Assembly: GCF_014145225.1 (NCBI RefSeq)
Contig: NZ_JABVCQ010000018.1
Location: 1-63,817 of the forward strand
Direction of reading: 5' to 3'
Source of the DNA: Thiospirillum jenense
GTDB lineage: Bacteria; Pseudomonadota; Gammaproteobacteria; Chromatiales; Chromatiaceae
Length of the DNA: 63,817 nt
This document shows, piece by piece, positions 47,801-55,591 of this stretch (its first letter is position 1; each line of letters opens with the position of its first letter). The notes under the pieces are model-generated. The model did no database searches and was not told where the DNA came from. It saw only the letters and a list, made by a program, of their open reading frames with translations. A program made the position numbers and the translations under genes.

Positions 47801-48321
47801 TATACATGGAGTTATTACAACGTGCTGTCATGGCATTAAAATCTGGTCAATCACCCGAACTAGATCGGCCATTAAGTCACGGTACTGAGATTGATTTGGG
47901 GATACCTGCATTATTGCCAAGTGATTATTTACCCGACGTTCACATTCGCCTAGTCACTTATAAACGAATTGCCAGCGCTACTGATAGTAAAACATTGCGT
48001 GTCTTAAAAGTTGAAATGATTGATCGTTTCGGATTATTACCTGAGCCAGCAAAAAATCTGTTTGCAGTCACGAAATTAAAACTATGCGCCCAGCCTTTAG
48101 GAATTCGTAAAATAGAAGTTGGCGCAAATGGTGGACGTTTTTTATTTGATGAACAACCCAGTATTGACCATAAACGTCTCGTACAATTAATACAAACTAA
48201 ACCTAAACTGTTTAAGTTTGACCCGGCGCGGGGCGCCCTAAAATTTTTTGCAGCAATAACAACAGCGGAACAACGTGTTGCAATGGTCGAACAAATAATC
48301 CAACAGCTATCTGCACAATAA
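44830..48321 (+). CDS. mfd: Transcription-repair coupling factor Mfd
   Basis: A 1163-residue translocase, the normal length. The N-terminal UvrB-like region (FNFPDWETLPYDIFSPLPE) is intact. The RNA-polymerase-interacting domain includes HGIGRFLGLQTL and YVPVSSLHLISRYTGG. The helicase motor has VVCGDVGFGKTEVALRAAF and IIVDEEHRFGVRHKEQLK, and GAGELLGDEQSGQIHEIGF starts the C-terminal region. It removes stalled RNA polymerase at lesions and recruits UvrA. Confidence 0.97.
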   Translation: MNQISVTYSPLAPPIPDGVNTRLLWGNLQGAAAALAIAQVAYQIKQYVLVITTDTAEATRLQAELQFFLHQISPDDSIIVFNFPDWETLPYDIFSPLPELVSKRLLTLHRLPQYTRGILVVPIATLLAKLPPRDYVDAYSFVLKRGERLDLDQLRTRLDRAGYRCVSQVITHGEFAVRGALLDLFPMGSKAPLRIDLFDNEIDSIRTFDPDTQRSKNKQEEIYLLPAREFPVTEEAIAGFRQRYRAAIDHDPKVSLIYNEVSAGRFPGGIEYYLPLFFDDTATLFDYLPATTLIIESSTIRSSAQKIIDTICSRYEQRRHDIERPLLPPSALYLTADQFAAHLNQLPGINWQTDSINERRKGYAAVYNFATAMPPSLVIQARNQAPAHALQSFMQTAQQRVLFVAESAGRRELLNEQLASFAIHPVNINSWLEFIHGNMPCALTIAPIEEPLLLPNEKLALITATQLYGERVRQPQQFARERDPDTIIRNLTELHSGAPVVHETHGIGRFLGLQTLTVGGIETEFLALEYAQNAKLYVPVSSLHLISRYTGGTAEQAPLHRLGSDQWERTKQKITKQINDVAAELLDLYARRSARQGHVFPDPGTDYVAFADAFAFEETPDQQRAIDAILRDMADQKPMDRVVCGDVGFGKTEVALRAAFVAVSGGCQVVVLVPTTLLAQQHYQNFLDRFADWPICIDSLSRFRSAKEQSQILNGLADGSIDIIIGTHKLLQPNVRFKHLGLIIVDEEHRFGVRHKEQLKHLRAEVDVLTLTATPIPRTLNMAMSGMRDLSIIATPPVARHPIKTVITSWNDILIQEACQRELQRGGQIYFLHNEVDTIEQTAQRVATLLPTARVQIAHGQMRTAELERVMQDFYHRRFGILICTTIIESGIDVPNANTILINRADKLGLAQLHQLRGRVGRSHHRAYAYLIVPPAATMTEDAKKRLEAIASLEELGAGFTLATHDLEIRGAGELLGDEQSGQIHEIGFSLYMELLQRAVMALKSGQSPELDRPLSHGTEIDLGIPALLPSDYLPDVHIRLVTYKRIASATDSKTLRVLKVEMIDRFGLLPEPAKNLFAVTKLKLCAQPLGIRKIEVGANGGRFLFDEQPSIDHKRLVQLIQTKPKLFKFDPARGALKFFAAITTAEQRVAMVEQIIQQLSAQ

Positions 48322-48351
48322 ACTCATTATTGATAGGATATTAAACAGGGT

Positions 48352-49554
48352 ATGTTAGCCAGCGTATTAATCATCAGTGCAATCGTTTTAAGCTACACGT
48401 TAATAGCACGATTCAGCCATTTTCCTTATTGGCCAACCTATTTTTTATTATGGCGGTATGTTTTATTAAACTGGTCATCTCAAGTGACCCTGACTGCCAA
48501 ATACAAACAAGCCGTGTTTTTATTAAAATGCGGACTAATGAATCCAATATGGACGTTATTTTGGTATTTAGATGAGTGGTTATTTCCTGAATACCGCTTT
48601 ACCATGATTAAACCGATCTTTATTGTCGGTCAGCCGCGCAGTGGTACAACCTTATTGCACCGCACACTTGCCAATGATTATCAACATTTCTTTGCCATTC
48701 GGCATAGCGAATGGCGTTACCCGTTTATTTGTGTACAACAGTTATTTGCGCTATTTGGTATTAATCGCCGTCTAGCGACTAAGAATTATTGGCCAAATAC
48801 AGTTGCCGGGCGTTTAGCGGCAAAAATGCACCCAGATACATTGGCTGATTGGGAAGAAGATGGTATTTTTTTTGAGGAGTGTTTTTTACATCACTTTTTT
48901 ATTTTTTTACGCTTTCCCTATCCAACACTATTGCACACGGTGGATCAATTTCAATCATTGCCAGCGGGCGTACGACAACAGATGCTCAATACGCATCATT
49001 TAGTGATTAAAAAAATTGCATATTTACGGCAACAACCAACAGCCTATTATTTATCAAAAGAAGTCACCAGTCACACTAAAATACCCGCGTTAATAGCGCT
49101 CTATCCCGAGGCGCGGTTCATTATTGTTACTCGTCCAGCAGCGGCATTTATGAGTTCATTATCTGGATTGATGCGCACTTCAACACAGGCAAAAAACGGC
49201 ATTGACCCAATGAGTTTACCCAATTGGCACGATGTTTTTATTCAACGAATGCGTGATGACAGCTTGTATTTAACGGGCTTATGTCAACAACAAATCCCTT
49301 TAGAACGTCAAATTCCAATCACTTGGCGTCACCTTGTCAGCCAGTTATTCACGACTATTAACGCTATTTATCAACAACTTGAACTGGAATTGCCCAATGA
49401 TTTTTCAATAAAGCTAAAACAACTAGACGAATATCAACAGAAACGGCAACGACAATATGATTATGACATGATGGAATTAACCGGTTTTGAGCAATTCGAT
49501 CAGTTTGTTAAAACGATTGAAATACGCTTCAATCAATTGATAATCAAACAGTAG
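48352..49554 (+). CDS. Sulfotransferase-family protein
   Basis: A 400-residue protein with an N-terminal hydrophobic segment (ASVLIISAIVLSYTLIARF). The 5'-phosphosulfate-binding loop is PIFIVGQPRSGTTLLHRTL near residue 90, and the 3'-phosphate-binding region is likely RFIIVTRPAAAFMSSLSGL. Such enzymes transfer sulfate from PAPS to lipids, sugars or proteins. The acceptor is unknown. It begins 30 bases after mfd and may be cotranscribed with it. Confidence 0.82.
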   Translation: MLASVLIISAIVLSYTLIARFSHFPYWPTYFLLWRYVLLNWSSQVTLTAKYKQAVFLLKCGLMNPIWTLFWYLDEWLFPEYRFTMIKPIFIVGQPRSGTTLLHRTLANDYQHFFAIRHSEWRYPFICVQQLFALFGINRRLATKNYWPNTVAGRLAAKMHPDTLADWEEDGIFFEECFLHHFFIFLRFPYPTLLHTVDQFQSLPAGVRQQMLNTHHLVIKKIAYLRQQPTAYYLSKEVTSHTKIPALIALYPEARFIIVTRPAAAFMSSLSGLMRTSTQAKNGIDPMSLPNWHDVFIQRMRDDSLYLTGLCQQQIPLERQIPITWRHLVSQLFTTINAIYQQLELELPNDFSIKLKQLDEYQQKRQRQYDYDMMELTGFEQFDQFVKTIEIRFNQLIIKQ

Positions 49555-49650
49555 CTAATGGATGGGGTTGCCACGTTGACAACCCAATCACTGTGGCGGC
49601 AGATAGTTGAATAACTCTTGAACAAATTTTACCAAATACTGCCCGCTTTT

Positions 49651-50037
49651 TTAATCGGACAGTATTAAAATTGCTTCTACTTCAATTGCCGCACCTTTGG
49701 GTAAAGCGGCTACACCTAATGTGGCACGCGCAGGATAGGGTGCAGTGAAGTATTCTTCCATCACTTGATTCACAATGGCGAATTGACTTAAATCAGTTAG
49801 ATAGATGGTGAGTTTCACAGCATCAGATAAATTGCCGCCACTTGCTCCCGCAACCGCTTGTAAATTATCAAATACACGCCGTGCCTGCATTGCCATATCG
49901 CCCGTCACTAATTCTAATGTCGCAGAATCCAATGGAATTTGTCCCGATAAATAAACATGTTGCCCAACCCGCACCGCCTGCGAATACGGACCAATTGCCT
50001 GCGGCGCATCAGTACTATAGATATAATGCTTATTCAT
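49651..50037 (-). CDS. ridA: RidA family enamine/imine deaminase
   Basis: A 128-residue protein of the YjgF/RidA family, which hydrolyses reactive 2-aminoacrylate-type enamines. It has APQAIGPYSQAVRVGQHVYLSGQIPLD, the active-site Arg in YPARATLGVAALPKGA, and the terminal VEAILI. It lies 31 bases downstream of the kinase gene on the same strand, so it may be the last gene of that series. Confidence 0.94.
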   Translation of the reverse strand: MNKHYIYSTDAPQAIGPYSQAVRVGQHVYLSGQIPLDSATLELVTGDMAMQARRVFDNLQAVAGASGGNLSDAVKLTIYLTDLSQFAIVNQVMEEYFTAPYPARATLGVAALPKGAAIEVEAILILSD

Positions 50038-50068
50038 TATTTCATCCCGTTATTTAACTAAAGTAGCG

Positions 50069-51577
50069 TTAGACTTCAATTATTTGTACAACGATCAGGC
50101 GACCATCATCGCCCTGATCTAATATAATTTGCTGCTGATCTCGCAGCGTTAATGCGTCTCCTATTATAACTTTTTTCTTATTATTTTTATCCGTCACATC
50201 AAGTAATCCCGGCATGTTTTCATTTACTAATCGCCAGCGCCCACAATGAAATTCAAAATATCCTACTCGTTTTTTTTGTACATCTGTCAGTTTTTCATTA
50301 GGTGCAATTCGACTATTTACATGCCATGCAAATAATTTCTGCCCTGGCCATACTAATAACCGATGATTGTCGGGGCGGAACACACCCGCTTGACGCGACG
50401 AATACAGATTTAATACAGGTAATTGCCCACGAAATGCAGTGCCACAAAATGGGCAAGTAGGTGCAATGCGATTATCAAATACATACCATCGTTGTTCACA
50501 GTGCGGATTTAAACAAGGTAGTGTTAAATCAATAGTTTTAACAAGTGCCGTTTCCCAATCATTTGCCGATGGGCGTTGCGCTGGATTGTGTAATCCATCT
50601 ATGAATGCTTGCATAAATAACGGCGCCAAATACGGCCCCGTCAGCGTGAGCGGTAATTGATCTGTATTCAGCCAGGGTAATTCCGTTGATTTGATGTCAG
50701 CAATATGAATCCGATTACTTAAATCGGTTGGATTTTCAATAAATAACGCCGCTGCACCCATTGCCAAGCGCTCGTCTTCTTGTGCATTATTCAAATCATG
50801 GATTTTACCACCACGCAACGGATGGCGATAGAGTAAATACATATAAATCAATACCGCCAACGCATGAAGATCAGTGTCTCGACAGGGCAAATAACGCTGC
50901 GAATCTTGTTTGGCTAAATGCGCAGTTTTAATAACTTCAGGTGCAATAAAATCTGGTGTTCCAACGACATCAGGGGGATATTTACCTGGCACCACCAATC
51001 CATCAATATCAATCACACACGCCAACCCATGCGACGGATCAATTAACACATTTTTATAAGATAAATCTGAATGTGCTAATCCCGCCATGTGCATTCGCCG
51101 CACCGCCCGTGCTAATAATAAACCAATCTTGAGATGATTTAACCAATCCCCTAATTCACGCGGATCCACTAAACGATTACGCAAATTTGCCGACGCAAAC
51201 CATTTCCCTTCTTTTTCTTTACCCTGAATATTCAGCATGTCATTATTGCGTGAACCATAGGTAAAAAAGAAATGTTTGGAATAGGTTGGAGCGACAATAC
51301 CCTGTTGCCCTTGATATTCGACTAATGCAGTCGGCCAACAAAACAATCGTTGCCAATAGTCACCGCCAATTTGATTAAAAATGCTGTCACGGTATTGTCC
51401 CGTAATCATCCGCAAACGGTCTTGTGCTTGCGTATCTGGTGGTTTCTTATAAAAGGCAACGACATAGGATTTGTCCGGCGCGAAATACACTTCTTTCATG
51501 CTGCCACTGCCAATCATTGTATTTACAAATTCAACTTTTTTACCATCTAAAGTTTTGCAAGTGATGATATTTAGCAT
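50069..51577 (-). CDS. Ser/Thr protein kinase with zinc ribbon and FHA-like tail
   Basis: About 502 residues. The kinase fold shows IGSGSMKEVYFA (glycine loop), VVAFYKK (lysine), the catalytic loop HSDLSYKN (Asp171, Asn176) and DIDGLVV in place of DFG, then GTPDFIAPEV. A zinc ribbon follows (CLNPHCEQRW and CPFCG). The C-terminal ~100 residues (WRLVNENMPGLLDV, GDALTLRDQQQIIL) look FHA-like. It resembles the E. coli YegI type. ATG 51577 has GGGA 9 bases upstream. It follows the PP2C gene by 45 bases. Confidence 0.82.
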   Translation of the reverse strand: MLNIITCKTLDGKKVEFVNTMIGSGSMKEVYFAPDKSYVVAFYKKPPDTQAQDRLRMITGQYRDSIFNQIGGDYWQRLFCWPTALVEYQGQQGIVAPTYSKHFFFTYGSRNNDMLNIQGKEKEGKWFASANLRNRLVDPRELGDWLNHLKIGLLLARAVRRMHMAGLAHSDLSYKNVLIDPSHGLACVIDIDGLVVPGKYPPDVVGTPDFIAPEVIKTAHLAKQDSQRYLPCRDTDLHALAVLIYMYLLYRHPLRGGKIHDLNNAQEDERLAMGAAALFIENPTDLSNRIHIADIKSTELPWLNTDQLPLTLTGPYLAPLFMQAFIDGLHNPAQRPSANDWETALVKTIDLTLPCLNPHCEQRWYVFDNRIAPTCPFCGTAFRGQLPVLNLYSSRQAGVFRPDNHRLLVWPGQKLFAWHVNSRIAPNEKLTDVQKKRVGYFEFHCGRWRLVNENMPGLLDVTDKNNKKKVIIGDALTLRDQQQIILDQGDDGRLIVVQIIEV

Positions 51578-51622
51578 TGCATTAATTCCCAACGCTGTAT
51601 AGATAACCGCAAATAAAATTGC

Positions 51623-52834
51623 TTACCATAGTAAAGCTAATGTACGATCATCATGGTGTCCAGGCGAAAAGAAATCGAGCCAATCAATTAATGCTTGGCT
51701 AGGATTTGGTGTATCGAGCAATGGCACTAATTCATTCCACAGTTCATCCCAATGGCGGACATCGCGCAATTCATTATCAGTTTCAAAGCGCGGGTCAGAA
51801 AGTCCGTCGGTCATTAATATTAATGCCGTTAAATTAGAATAGTAACCAATCCGAATGCGATCAGATAACGCTGAATTTATTAACATGGTACGCGCTAAAA
51901 AGCGAGTTTGACCAGCAAATTCACCACTGTCTGGTATACTTAATAGAGATACAATGCCTGCTGCATCATATGCGGCAATCGCACCATCACCAATCCAACA
52001 GGTTGCGATAAAAGTGCCGTGTGCATGGCGTTTAACGATTGCCGTTAATAAGGTTGTGGCATAGTCATTAACGTTAGCATGTTGTTCTTGCGCGGCTTGT
52101 TCTAATGATTCAATTGCCCGTATGACGGCGGTATTGAATAAAAGATGACAATACGGTTGGCTCTGTGTAATTAATAGTTGCGTATCATCTATTGCCTGCT
52201 CCTGCCAGTTGTTTAATACAGTTTCTAATGGTGTAGCCAAGTCACTCGCCAATGTCATTATTAAATATTCACCCGCAGTTTTGACGGCACGTTTTGCCCC
52301 TTCACGGGAAAACTTTGCGCTCCCTGCGCCATCGGCAACTAATAATACGCTCCAGCCGCTGGCGGGATGATAATTAATGAAATAATCATCGTCACGGAAT
52401 TGGCCAATGTGCGCATGAGCACGACCACGAGTGCTGGCTGCAAGAAGATTGACAGTGTCATTCGGCAAGAATTGATGCGCTTGATGCGGTTTTGCATAGG
52501 GTTCAGTTGGCGCTGGCTCAAGAATTTTCCACAATTGTTTTGGATCAGGGTTAATGATAAATAGACAATCACTACAATAAGATTGCTGCGCATTTATTTG
52601 CCAGTTAATGGTCACAGTGTAATCGCCAGATTGTGTTGGTATTCCATGTAATTCATTAGTATCAGCATTAAAATTTAACCCCAATTCCGATGGTAGTGTC
52701 ATTGATAAAATGTCAACTGAAGCGCCGCTGTTTAATTGACCAGTAATCACGGCCTGATACGGTACGCCTAATTTGCCATTGGGTAATTGAAAACGCACTT
52801 GCAATGTTGGCGGGGGCGGGTTTAGTTGAGTCAT
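51623..52834 (-). CDS. PP2C-family protein phosphatase with N-terminal Ig-like domain
   Basis: About 403 residues. The first ~90 form an Ig-like (He_PIG-type) domain: FQLPNGKLGVPYQAVITG, then LPSELGLNFNADTNELHGIP and QSGDYTVTINW. A phosphatase domain follows with the metal-binding VADGAGSAKFSREGAKRAV, WIGDGAIAAYD, LMTDGLSDPRFE and HDDRTLALLW, similar to PphC/YegK. It presumably reverses the adjacent kinase. No signal peptide is seen, so the Ig-like domain is probably cytoplasmic, which is unusual. Confidence 0.82.
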   Translation of the reverse strand: MTQLNPPPPTLQVRFQLPNGKLGVPYQAVITGQLNSGASVDILSMTLPSELGLNFNADTNELHGIPTQSGDYTVTINWQINAQQSYCSDCLFIINPDPKQLWKILEPAPTEPYAKPHQAHQFLPNDTVNLLAASTRGRAHAHIGQFRDDDYFINYHPASGWSVLLVADGAGSAKFSREGAKRAVKTAGEYLIMTLASDLATPLETVLNNWQEQAIDDTQLLITQSQPYCHLLFNTAVIRAIESLEQAAQEQHANVNDYATTLLTAIVKRHAHGTFIATCWIGDGAIAAYDAAGIVSLLSIPDSGEFAGQTRFLARTMLINSALSDRIRIGYYSNLTALILMTDGLSDPRFETDNELRDVRHWDELWNELVPLLDTPNPSQALIDWLDFFSPGHHDDRTLALLW

Positions 52835-52880
52835 TATTGATGTTTTTTGTTGCAGTGAACCTGTTTTATTAACACAGGTT

Positions 52881-53618
52881 TTAAGGTGTGATGACCGGTG
52901 TTGCGGGTAAAGTAATGCGCGTGACAAAACATTGATGGCCATTGGTGCGCAATTGATGACACCAGTCCACTGCGCTGGCTTTATTTGACCATTCAATTGC
53001 GCGCAGGCGGTAAAATTCATCACGGACATCGCCATAACGCGATTGACTAATCGTCAAGGTTAATCCCTGTAATAAAAAGCCATAGCGTTGTACAAAGGTG
53101 CGTTGATCTACTTTGACTCGTTCTAACGAGCGCCCCGCTAATAATTGTACATGCCAGCGGTAGCGCGATCTTATTGGCGATAATAAGTGTGTTGGTGCTA
53201 ATTGAGAACGCGGCCGGCCAATAGCTGTCGTTTCTAAAACTTTAATCATCTCCGCCGCCTCATTTGGCTCATTGCTATTGTTATCCAATGGATCATTTTC
53301 TAACAATAGTGGTGGCCAGTCTGCTGCGAGTAATTCACTGGCAAAGGCAGGATTTAATGGTGTGATTGGTTGATTTGACTCTGGTTTTAATAATTCAGAT
53401 GGGGGCGCTTGACGAATAGAGAGTGGTGCTATCTGAATAGAATGCGCGGCGGGTTTAGGCAAGGGTAAGATGAGCGATGGTAATTGATTAACCCAGCGTG
53501 GATCAGGATTAATAGACGGGTGCGGTAATGGTAAAATGGTCGGTGGCGGGGCAGAGTGAATACCAGTTGCAATCACTAATACCGCACCACTGATTACCCA
53601 CGTTGCGCCACTGTTCAT
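52881..53618 (-). CDS. SPOR-domain membrane/periplasmic protein
   Basis: About 245 residues. An N-terminal hydrophobic segment (GATWVISGAVLVIATGIHSA) is followed by a long proline-rich linker and a C-terminal SPOR-like domain (WHVQLLAGRSLERVKVDQR, DEFYRLRAIEWSNKASAVDW). SPOR domains bind glycan strands stripped of stem peptides at division sites. Its ATG lies in an ATGA overlapping the end of the ParA-like gene, so the two are probably coupled in translation. Confidence 0.72.
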   Translation of the reverse strand: MNSGATWVISGAVLVIATGIHSAPPPTILPLPHPSINPDPRWVNQLPSLILPLPKPAAHSIQIAPLSIRQAPPSELLKPESNQPITPLNPAFASELLAADWPPLLLENDPLDNNSNEPNEAAEMIKVLETTAIGRPRSQLAPTHLLSPIRSRYRWHVQLLAGRSLERVKVDQRTFVQRYGFLLQGLTLTISQSRYGDVRDEFYRLRAIEWSNKASAVDWCHQLRTNGHQCFVTRITLPATPVITP

Positions 53619-54943
53619 TTGGGTAGTACGCGGATTGTGCAATTGGTTGAATCACGAGTGTGCTGCGCATGTTCGCTGCATTGCAATAATTGAGCGCGGT
53701 TATTTTCAATCAGCTGCGTGGCAAATAACAATTCACGATAAGCGGTTGCATCAGCCAGTGCTAACAACTGGCTGCCGGCTTGCCAATAGCCAGCTTTTCC
53801 AATCAACAGAGCGCCAAGTTCAATTCGCCATTGTTGATCGAATTGCCAGCCACGCCACCAGCCCAATAACGGTAATAACACGACTAATAATAATACGGCG
53901 CTCACTAAAACTGGCGGCTGTTTAATTGATAAGCGCCGCGCCGGCTGGGTGACTTGAAATAGTTCTTCTAATACTACCGCGTCTTGATGGCGCATAGCCT
54001 CGGTCGGATCATATAATAAGGACGACGGATCAATTAACCAGGCTGCAATGCGCGTTTGTATAGCGGTGCGATGGTAATTCATACGCATTTGCTGAGTTTT
54101 TAATTGCCAAGTACCATCTGCTTGATCGCCGGTTTCATTTAACGTGAGCCATTCAGCCGCCAATGTAAGATATGCTTGATTGATTGGCGTTTCAATGCCC
54201 TGCGCTAATACTGGCCGATCTAATTCAGATGAATCGCGTAGCGCGGCGGCAAAAGGAATGGTGGTGGTAAGCAGCATTCGCTCGTAATCATGCTGCAATT
54301 GCGTCAATGCGGCAGTGGGCGCCTGATCGGTTTGGCTAATTAGGGCATAAACGCCGTACAGTGGGTGGGTGAAGCTGGCGCGTAACCGACTGATTGTCTT
54401 GAGAATATTGCCAAGCTCGGTGACGGCTTGCGCGTCGGCGATCACTGGTAACAGGACGCGATGCGCGGCGGTGAGTGCATTTAAAGTTAATAGCCCAAGC
54501 GTCGCTGGACAATCAATAATAATGTGGTCAAATGTGAGTGGCATTGCCGGCAGTGTAATCAGTGCCTGATATAAACGGGTGCGGCTATCACCCATTAAAG
54601 TTAATTCACTTTCAATTCGGCCTAATGCACTGCCGGCAGGGGCAAGATATAAATCAGGTATTTCGGTTGCAACCAACATATCTCGGGTGAGCGCCGCTTC
54701 CAGCAATACGCGCTCGCTGCCGGCGTGACCGTGACCCTGCCCGCCGCCGCGCACCAAACAGCGCCCCGTATCGCCTTTCGGGTCTAAATCAAGTAATAAA
54801 ACGTGACGCCCGGCGGCGGCGAGCGCCAATGCGAGGTTGACGGCGGTGGTGGTGCGCCCGATGCCAGCGCGTTGACTGACCACCGCGACCACTTCGGTCA
54901 CGGGTTGCGGTAATGCGGTTGATTCAGGTGGCATTCGCGTCAT
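53615..54943 (-). CDS. ParA/MinD-like protein with altered P-loop and C-terminal membrane domain
   Basis: About 442 residues. The N-terminal ~265 have the ParA fold: VVAVVSQRAGIGRTTTAVNLA, LLLDLDPKGDTGRCL and HIIIDCPATLGLLTL. The deviant Walker A, normally KGGxGKT, reads RAGIGRT (residues 25-31), so both lysines are arginine. A second part has a membrane helix at about 342-362 (PVLVSAVLLLVVLLPLLGWW) and a helical tail with two cysteines. This is not a chromosome-partition ParA: parB is absent and the membrane fusion is unusual. Confidence 0.78.
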   Translation of the reverse strand: MTRMPPESTALPQPVTEVVAVVSQRAGIGRTTTAVNLALALAAAGRHVLLLDLDPKGDTGRCLVRGGGQGHGHAGSERVLLEAALTRDMLVATEIPDLYLAPAGSALGRIESELTLMGDSRTRLYQALITLPAMPLTFDHIIIDCPATLGLLTLNALTAAHRVLLPVIADAQAVTELGNILKTISRLRASFTHPLYGVYALISQTDQAPTAALTQLQHDYERMLLTTTIPFAAALRDSSELDRPVLAQGIETPINQAYLTLAAEWLTLNETGDQADGTWQLKTQQMRMNYHRTAIQTRIAAWLIDPSSLLYDPTEAMRHQDAVVLEELFQVTQPARRLSIKQPPVLVSAVLLLVVLLPLLGWWRGWQFDQQWRIELGALLIGKAGYWQAGSQLLALADATAYRELLFATQLIENNRAQLLQCSEHAQHTRDSTNCTIRVLPK

Positions 54944-55018
54944 GCTGGGCACCAATTGGGCAAGTGTGAATTAAACCGCGTCAGTTTTTATTAGTATTTT
55001 CATGCGTTACCATTACCA

Positions 55019-55585
55019 TTATTTATCAGTGTCATTCGCCGATGATGGCAATTCCGTAATTAAACTTTCTAATCCTTGTCGTTGCCGCCCAATACGCGAT
55101 ACTCGCGGTGTTCCATTTCGCCCACTGCTCAACACCAGCGCGGCGGGATTGGGATGCGCGGCGTGACCGTCAGTGATCTCTAGCCGCTGTGACATTTCAT
55201 TATGTAAATCAATCGGATGCGAGTGATTACCGTGACGCGCTGGCTCGTGATACGACGGCGCGGCTGCTGTCAACCGCAGCAGTGCCTCCTGCCGTCGCAA
55301 CAATTGCTCACGCGGCGGTGGGCGCCAAGTTTTTGAATTAACACTGATTTCTGTTGGCACGAGCGCCTGCTCAGACATCGTTGCCGCCTCAGTGGTGAGA
55401 GCGCTGGGCGCTGGGGCAGTGGTGGATGAATAAATAGCACTGCGCGGGTGACGGCGGTAATAAAACCAAATCACACTGATTAATAAAATCACGCCGCCGC
55501 CAATCATTAATGTAAGCGTGATGAACGTTGGCATCGTTAAATTAGAGAGCATTGGCTGTAGCGTAATTAATGACTCAGTCAACAA
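55019..55585 (-). CDS. Membrane-anchored hypothetical protein, 188 residues
   Basis: One membrane helix near the N-terminus (FITLTLMIGGGVILLISVIWFYYRRHP), then a cytoplasmic, disordered Ser/Thr/Ala/Pro-rich region with many potential phospho-sites, and a basic segment (RVSRIGRQRQGLESLI). No known domain. TTG 55585 is 6 bases after moeA; ATGs at 55552 and 55534 are alternatives. It heads the ParA-like/SPOR/PP2C/kinase series and could be a kinase target. Confidence 0.6.
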   Translation of the reverse strand: MLTESLITLQPMLSNLTMPTFITLTLMIGGGVILLISVIWFYYRRHPRSAIYSSTTAPAPSALTTEAATMSEQALVPTEISVNSKTWRPPPREQLLRRQEALLRLTAAAPSYHEPARHGNHSHPIDLHNEMSQRLEITDGHAAHPNPAALVLSSGRNGTPRVSRIGRQRQGLESLITELPSSANDTDK

Positions 55586-55591
55586 ATAAAA

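Noticed and set aside
53615-54943. Chromosome-partition ParA
   Set aside because: No parB nearby, altered Walker A and a fused membrane domain argue against a segregation role.
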